This document shows positions 59,662-64,000 of a stretch of DNA of 64,000 nucleotides, piece after piece; the stretch's first letter is position 1, and each line of letters starts with the position of its first letter. Origin of the DNA: Distichodus sexfasciatus (Eukaryota; Chordata; Actinopteri; Characiformes; Distichodontidae); the NCBI GenBank assembly GCA_032718565.1, contig JAVGVS010000012.1, positions 4,856,502 to 4,920,501 of the forward strand. Reading direction: 5' to 3'. A program made the translations under genes and the position numbers. The notes under the pieces were generated by a model. That model was given only the letters and a program-made list of their open reading frames with translations. It had not been told where the DNA came from and made no database searches.

Positions 59662-62042
59662 CAGAGTGAGCAAGCGTTACTGTACAGTCATTTGGACAAT
59701 TCACACAATTAACACATTATAACTATAACAAGTGCACAGATATGCAAACAAAGTTTGAATAAGAGTATTTTTCAGAAGTCACAGATTCAATTCTTAACTA
59801 GGAGCAAATCTTGAATCAAAGTAAACATTGCTGAATGTCAGAATCCTCACGAAATCTTCAGGTTTTAAGAATAAATTACTTCTTGAATGCAGCCTTATAT
59901 GTTTGCTTATTTTACTTCAAATTTCTTTAACAGGTTACATTTCACCACACTGAATCTGAAATTTCCCCCATAACACATACACACACTCACACTCCAAACC
60001 ACATCCACCAATATAAAGACATAATTCAATCCACAATTCAGTGGTTGAACTATTGAATCTACTTTATATAGCTTAGCTTGTTCCACATGTAAATGACTAT
60101 ATCGTGAATAATGAGTCCAAATCCTCACGTTATTGTTGAACAGACAGCATGTACACTACCAGTTAAAAGTTTTACACTTTATTTTCATTACTATTTACAT
60201 TGTAGATTCTCACTAAAGGCATCAAAACTATGAATGAACTGTGTAAGGGCTATCTGACCAAGAAGGAGAGTGATGGAGTGCTGCGCCAGATGGCCTGGCC
60301 TCCACAGTCACCTGACCAAACCCAATCGAGATGGTTTGGGATAAGATGGACCGCAGAGGGAAGGCAAAAGGGCCAACAAGTGCTCAGCATCTGTGGGAAC
60401 TACATTTGGAAAACCATTTCAGGTGACTACCTTATGAAGCTCATCGAGAGAATGCCAAGAGCGTGCAAAGCAGTGATCAAAGCAAAGGGTGGTTATTTTC
60501 AAGAATCTAAGAAATAAAACATGTTTTGGGTTATTTTACACTTTTTGTTTACTACATAATTCCATATGTGTTCATTCATAGTGCCTTCAGTGAAAATCTA
60601 CAGTGTAAATAGTCATGATAATAAAGATAAAAACACTGAATGGGAAGGTGTGTCCAAACTTTTGACTGGTAGTGTATGTCACTCTCGAGTTTCTCTTTTA
60701 TGACTCTCTTTTTCTCTTTAGACAGCTCACGCCCCTGCCCATCCAGAAAACCCTCCTAGCGAGCGTGCAGAGAGAGCTCTGAAAAGCCACACGATTTCCA
60801 TGCGAAATCAGCACAGTTTCTGTTACTCTGTGCACAAAAACAGAAGTAAATGCTTAAACACACATAAATGACATTCTTTGCGATATAACCACGCAGTGTG
60901 TGGGCGCTCGCGACTCTCATGTGGAACGCCACCACTTCTGAAATGCTCAGTCACATCTTCCCCTTCATTACAGACAAAACTCATATTTTACCTGGTAAAT
61001 ACCAACAAGCACCGTTCTACTCGCAATACAGCTACTTACTTGATATTTTCAGTGTTTATTCCAGACGCATGTTCATCACATCATTGTGATGCGGCGCCAA
61101 GTCATGCACAGGGAAATTTGGGAAATGTAGTTGTCTCGCAGAAAGAGAGAATATATCGAGATCGCCCAGCCCTAGGATGACCCTTAATAAATTACCCCTG
61201 CTTGTTGCAAGTATGTTCTGAAAATATTCACCCCTTTCTCTCTCTCTCCCTCATTCCAGTTCTTTATGAACTCTCCACCTTTTCTCATTTTTCTTTGTAA
61301 ACACAATAGAGCAGTTCCAGCAAGCTCCCTGCAGCACATTACTTTTTGGGGCAAGAACTGCCCACAAACACACACAGAACACACACACGGGGTGTGAGTC
61401 TGCCCAGTCTGCTGCAGAGGAAGTTCTTATGCCCAATAATCTCTGATTCGGCACCCTGCAGTGAGCCGGTAAACAGGCCTGGCAGTGTGCACTTGCTCTC
61501 TTTGTGTGTGTGTGTGTGTGTGTGCATGACTATTTCGTCTTTTACTCTGCCTCGGCCCAGGTTAGCAGACTAATCCTGTTAACGCTGCTTAAGATTTCTA
61601 TTTCTCGGCCGCTCTATGCCTCTCCGTCTCGTCCCCTTGCACCTGCTTCCCCCTTTTCCTGACCCTCTCGGGGAAAGAAAAGGCGGCACGCGGTCGGTCC
61701 ATCTGCCTTTATTTTTATACAAGGGATGAGAGGACGAGACTGTAATCCTGCTAACGAGATCTTCAGGAAAAAAAAGAAACGTGGATAAAGAAGCCGGAAA
61801 TCCAAAGGCGTTACCGGGCAGCTTGGTGGGCCTCCAGGGGGCGGAGTTTGGCACGTAGCCGCGGCGCGTCGCAGTCACCACCAGCAGGTCGCCCAGGCGA
61901 TAGTGGAACCTGATGAATGCGTTGCCATCGGCGCCGGAAACCTCCGTAGCGACGGGGGTGTGGTTGGCGAAGATCTCCACGGCGACACCGGCCAGGGGCT
62001 GGTGAGTGCTGCCGTCGCTCAGGTGGACCTTCAGGGCAACCT
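39552..62042 (-). CDS. fam171a1: FAM171A1 (astroprincin), lacking exon 1
   Basis: A single-pass type I membrane protein, linked in mammals to actin stress-fibre and cell-shape regulation. Exons seen: 62042-61815 (VALKVHLSDGSTHQPLAGV), 59612-59520, 54768-54610, 52875-52699 (ending WRFDPKLG), 44237-44122 (damaged), 42979-42865, 41289-39552. The 42979-42865 exon gives the transmembrane helix (VFLLAILGGMAFILLFLLCL) and the start of the YYCRRKC border. The last exon is a 579-codon cytoplasmic tail with SSKRDQATSMSHLHL, RSVDHLERPA, WFVSLDGRSNAHIRHSYIDL and the terminal KKSPWQKREERPLLAFNLK. All extracellular exons are symmetric phase 1 except the damaged one. The signal-peptide exon must lie beyond 64000. 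Order and strand next to nmt2 match human. Confidence 0.92.
41290..42864. other. fam171a1 intron with repeat fragments
   Basis: It includes a stretch from about 41369 (GGGCCTCGTTCAACAATA) to 42080 (CTTAAGAACAAATTTC) that shares motifs with 53080-53415 and 59790-59895, probably one old nonautonomous transposon family. No exon was found. Confidence 0.35.
43866..43946 (+). repeat. (ATT)n microsatellite
   Basis: Two runs of ATT units are separated by ATCCAT; more than 20 units in total. Confidence 0.9.
44087..44110. other. perfect short hairpin next to a fam171a1 donor
   Basis: Two exactly complementary 11-base arms (CTGTATGCTCT and AGAGCATACAG) are separated by AA. In the fam171a1 transcript the hairpin lies 11 nt into the intron after the donor of the 44237-44122 exon. 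Confidence 0.75.
44122..44237 (-). pseudogene. fam171a1: frame-damaged fam171a1 exon
   Basis: It corresponds to the conserved extracellular exon before the membrane helix. One frame reads WLKSSLSYGVTERS, another LTGNIA and a third QLGYWVAA, all in the right order but in three different frames. The exon is 116 nt, where the human protein implies 117. From the upstream exon phase the ribosome would meet TGA at 44229-44227. Acceptor (TTTAG) and donor (GTAACA) are still present. Skipping joins exon 52699 to exon 42979 in frame (KLG to PVV). Assembly error remains possible, though other exons in the window are clean. Confidence 0.65.
45094..45264 (+). repeat. tRNA-derived SINE, copy 4 (head missing)
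   Basis: It matches copy 2: GCTCATGAGTAAGGTACCGT, CACTGCTCCTTCACGGATGG, TGTTCACATAATC. It lies in a fam171a1 intron. Confidence 0.65.
46335..46592 (+). repeat. microsatellite-flanked dispersed repeat, copy 1
   Basis: It runs from CTTGTATTACTATCTTTGTG to CCCCCACAATGCAAT, with (CA)n on both sides. A second copy at 59043-59313 is very similar by eye over the full length. No terminal inverted repeat is evident. Confidence 0.75.
46598..46722 (+). repeat. (CA)n/(CACT)n imperfect microsatellite
   Basis: CACACACT units change to CACTCACT and back. Open frames of His-Thr repeats over it are artefacts. Confidence 0.9.
47335..47440 (+). repeat. short retroposon-type tail (AAAGCGCTTTG type)
   Basis: AAAGCGCTTTG followed by CGAGCGCTATATAAATTG is a common fish repeat 3' end, recognised from general memory; it is preceded by an AT-rich run. 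Confidence 0.4.
49250..49645 (+). repeat. LINE-type 3' region, copy 3
   Basis: This is the longest of three related tails. It ends GCAGAGATGACAATAACGTT then TACTTTGACTG, and contains ACTGAAGCCACGTCATC, parallel to copy 2. Confidence 0.6.
50804..51764. mobile_element. nonautonomous hAT-like element, 961 bp
   Basis: A perfect 8-bp duplication, AAATCTAA (50796-50803 and 51765-51772), flanks termini TAGGGATGCAACGATGCCAC and, inverted, TAGGGTTGCACCGATACCAG. GTACGAGTACGAGTA subterminal repeats occur at both ends. About 51209-51310 resembles 500-602 of this window in inverted orientation. No transposase is present. Confidence 0.87.
51885..52640 (+). repeat. three degenerate tandem units of about 270-310 bp
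   Basis: Each unit has a GT-rich start, a block like ATTTCCATCAAAC with ACATTCTGATTCCAC, GATCAAGGGAACA, and a (CA)n end. Units begin near 51885, 52185 and 52440, and the last ends just before the fam171a1 exon 52875-52699. Confidence 0.6.
53080..53415. repeat. probable nonautonomous transposon fragment
   Basis: CGTTCTTAAGAAGAAATTTG at the left and CTTCTTAAGAACAAATTTTA at the right are inverted copies, with GAATGAGGCCCAT near the end. Related motifs occur at about 41369-42080 and 59790-59895. Confidence 0.45.
53858..54186. mobile_element. nonautonomous hAT-like element, 329 bp
   Basis: The ends are TAAGGGTCGACCAATTATC and, inverted, CAGAGGTTGACCGATATTG. Flanking octamers GCTTAAAT and GTTTAAAT match at 7 of 8. 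It lies in the fam171a1 intron 52876-54609. Confidence 0.65.
54890..55915. repeat. 1-kb polypyrimidine tract (C/T on the + strand)
   Basis: The plus strand is almost only C and T for about a kilobase, built of TCTC, CCTTCC and TTTCTT runs. A direct repeat of 72 bp (TTCTCTGTATAGTGCATATT at 55792 and its near copy at 55864) sits near the right end. Because purines are rare, stops are rare, and several long Ser/Leu/Pro/Phe open frames arise that are not genes. It lies in a fam171a1 intron. Confidence 0.85.
56346..57083. mobile_element. Tc1-like foldback remnant inside the stack
   Basis: Two copies of a transposase C-terminal segment face each other. On the plus strand, 56964-57083 reads LLEAWGEISSDYLEKL, then a VYRAVI segment. 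On the minus strand the partner spans 56346-56376 plus 56646-56700 and matches it over about 50 bases (GATGAGATTTCACCCCATGC). The left arm is split by a 261-bp insertion. Between them lies further Tc1-like sequence. Confidence 0.5.
56377..56637. mobile_element. 261-bp hAT-like miniature element inserted in the Tc1 remnant
   Basis: A perfect 8-bp duplication, CCCCATGC (56369-56376 and 56638-56645), brackets it. The ends are AGTGTTAATTTTGTCG and, inverted, TTAGTGTTAATTTCGTC. The interior is rich in TTTAGTC motifs. Removing it restores an uninterrupted match between the two Tc1 arms. Confidence 0.85.
57158..57754. mobile_element. 597-bp miniature transposon with 36-bp inverted ends
   Basis: GTGACCCTCCACGGCAAAAC at the left and its inverted partner at the right (GTGACCCTGCACGGCAAAAC) extend to about 36 bases with one mismatch. 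A 4-bp ATTT duplication may flank it. No transposase is present. The type recalls a family common in fish genomes. Confidence 0.8.
59043..59313 (+). repeat. microsatellite-flanked dispersed repeat, copy 2
   Basis: It is the same unit as at 46335-46592, again between (CA)n tracts, with a few small indels. Confidence 0.75.
59613..61814. other. fam171a1 intron, repeat-rich
   Basis: It begins with (GA)n at about 59625-59654, contains the deleted Tc1 copy at 60154-60674 and a hAT-type terminus (TCGCCCAGCCCTA) near 61163-61175. No further exon was seen. Confidence 0.4.
60154..60674 (+). mobile_element. internally deleted Tc1 transposon, 521 bp
   Basis: The inverted ends are CACTACCAGTTAAAAGTTTT and CACTACCAGTCAAAAGTTTG (right end inverted), and TA flanks both sides (60152-60153, 60675-60676). 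It keeps only the last part of the transposase (GVLRQMAWPPQSPDQTQSRW, then KTISGDYLMKLIERMPR), with the catalytic Glu motif damaged. The family differs from the copy at 32900. Confidence 0.87.
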
Positions 62043-63767
62043 CTGTGTAGAGAGAGATACACAAAAAAGGTCTAATGTCACGCAAATGACAAATATTTAA
62101 ATTTACCACAAACATTAAGACATTAACGATAAAGTTGCTTCTACACTGAGTGAAAGTCAAATGACTCGTTCAGTGAGACTTTAATTGATGAACAAGAGTC
62201 ATTTTCAGTTTACTCAGCGTGAACTGCGTAGATGACAAAAACACTCCTACTTTAAAATAAAAACAAAAACTGCAGGACCTATTACTACCTGCAGAAACTG
62301 ATCCTATTCCACCACACCATGTGCTGCATGCTGGTCTTTTATTTGTTTGAAAACGGGCCTTTGATTATACTCAACTGTGATTTACCATGACAGCTGTGCT
62401 TTTCTCACCAGAATATAACAAAAAGCGAAAAGCAAAAAAAGAAATTGCATCAGGACTTCAAACTCCAGCCATCACAACCATCATTCACAGTCATTGTTCA
62501 TTGTTTATTACTCTACAGAGCTTCATAATATCTGATAAACAGATATAACTTTGGCAGGCATGTAATCATATTTAGCTTCTAAGCAGCTCAAAACAAACAA
62601 CAAAATCTAGATTACACCCATAATGCATGGCAGATAAAATGCTTTTCAAAATGTTAATCTCTCCAAAATATAATCACATGCAAACACAAGCTGAAATGAT
62701 TCTGATACAAACGGTCATTCATCAATTTCAGACAATTTCTTACAATTATTATTCACGAAAGCTCCATTTTTAGAACAAATCAAGCCGTAAACAACTCAGA
62801 AACCCAGCAAATACTGCACAGCACTTTTGGTCTGTTAAAAACCCTTCTCCTCGTGGGATTAATTCACCATAAAGTGTTTTTCTCTCCAAAATAACAAGAA
62901 GAAGAAACATTCCACAGAGTCTTTGTGTTCTCTTGACCGGTCCATGACAAACTCCTAGGAGGGTCCAAAAGACCAATCGGGGTGAGTTAACCCCGCCCAC
63001 TTCCTCATTTCTTAGCCAATAGCAACGCAGATGTGAAAACAATGGACAGCTTTCCCTTCCTCTAGGAAACCCGTTTAGGAAGCGACTAACAAAGCAGTCT
63101 TCCTGTGGAAAACCTCTAACAGATCTCGTAAACATTACAGAATGTCTGATTCCTAAAAGACTGGCATGGGAAATACATCAAATGCAGAGTGCTTTACCCT
63201 GAGAATAAAAGAAAGAGAGACAGGCAACTAAGCAGAGTGAGCAATTGGAGTGTTAATAAGTGTAAGATGACGGTATGAAAAGAACAAATTAGACAAATTA
63301 CAATGCAATAAAAAGTAAAAGCATTAGGCAGAAAGGGATAAAAAGAAATGTAGACAATAAAAGGATTATAAAATAGAAACAACTAAGATTTACATTATAC
63401 AGTATATTAATAGTTTAAGTAGTATTTGAAAAATATTTTAAAATTAATCAAAGAATTAAAATAAATGAGCTATTTCCATGTTCGTATTGAAAGAGAACAG
63501 TATGTCAAACAGAATTCACGAAAGGCATGACTACATGTGAATCTGACCAGCTCATTTTTATTATAGATTATAGGAGGCTTAGGTTCACTACTGCCTGGAA
63601 TCAGCCTGCTGGGCCACTTTGCAAACATTTCCACTTTAATGTTCAGTTCAAAACAGCGGCAAAAGAATGACAACCAACAAATTCTTAGATCCAGACAACA
63701 GTTCCCAACATTACAAACAGTTAGTTAAATAAAAACTCCTGACAAATCTGACTTGACCACTAAAGTG
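62043..63767. other. fam171a1 intron 1, part
   Basis: AT-rich sequence between the second exon and the SINE at the window end. No signal-peptide exon was recognised. Confidence 0.4.
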
Positions 63768-63992
63768 AATTTAAGTTAGTGATTATTTGTCGTTGTGACC
63801 CCCTCACAGCACAGCACCACAACAAAATGCGACCTCTGCATTGGACCCATCCGTGAAGGACAAGTGGCCAGCATCTTGGGTACGGTATCTCGCTCATGAG
63901 CACCTGAGTTGCACTTTTACCAGCCAGGGATTGAACCGGTGACCTTCCAGTCACAGGGCCAACTCCCTAACCCTGACACTGCCAACTGGCTC
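63768..63992 (-). repeat. tRNA-derived SINE, copy 5
   Basis: On the minus strand a B-box-like CCGGTTCAATCCC follows a head with GGTTAGGGAGTTGGCCC. The body reads GTGCTCATGAGCGAGATACC and the tail CAACGACAAATAATC. It has several small deletions relative to copy 3. Confidence 0.65.
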
Positions 63993-64000
63993 AGGATGAC

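Overview
The window is vertebrate nuclear DNA, most likely from a teleost fish. Genes are split into short exons with GT-AG introns. Long (CA)n and (GA)n tracts, Tc1-type and hAT-type DNA transposons, tRNA-headed SINEs and LINE 3' tails are abundant. The encoded proteins align closely, from memory, with human CROT, ACBD7, RPP38, NMT2 and FAM171A1. No bacterial, viral or CRISPR-type locus was seen. || Layout. 1-102 may be the end of a + strand exon of an unidentified gene. 2180-15860 (-) is crot, peroxisomal carnitine O-octanoyltransferase: 16 coding exons plus a 5' noncoding exon, 612 codons. 17349-18591 (-) is a four-exon acyl-CoA-binding protein, best called acbd7. 20021-20138 (-) and 20853-20970 (+) are two divergent, apparently intact 5S rRNA genes. 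22434-23291 (+) is rpp38, the RNase P/MRP subunit p38, with an intronless coding region. 25046-35991 (-) is nmt2, N-myristoyltransferase 2: 12 coding exons, 492 codons. 39552-62042 (-) is fam171a1 without its first exon, which lies beyond position 64000. || The acbd7(-), rpp38(+), nmt2(-), fam171a1(-) order and orientation is that of human 10p13, as I remember it, and it supports the acbd7 call. crot lies on human 7q21, so a linkage break between tetrapods and this fish falls in 15861-17348. || Introns and spacers are full of transposable elements. Six nonautonomous hAT-like elements have 8-bp target-site duplications. There are a near-complete but broken Tc1 copy, an internally deleted Tc1 copy, a nested transposon stack at 56150-57977, five copies of one tRNA-derived SINE and about 1 kb of almost pure pyrimidine. 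|| The genes do not form an operon-like unit. crot shortens and exports peroxisomal acyl chains as carnitine esters, acbd7 would buffer acyl-CoA, and nmt2 uses myristoyl-CoA, so three of the five touch acyl-CoA metabolism; this is probably coincidence of linkage. The most unusual gene-level signal is one fam171a1 exon (44122-44237) that has lost its reading frame but could be skipped without breaking the frame, with a perfect RNA hairpin 11 nt inside the following intron. No undescribed multi-gene system was recognised.
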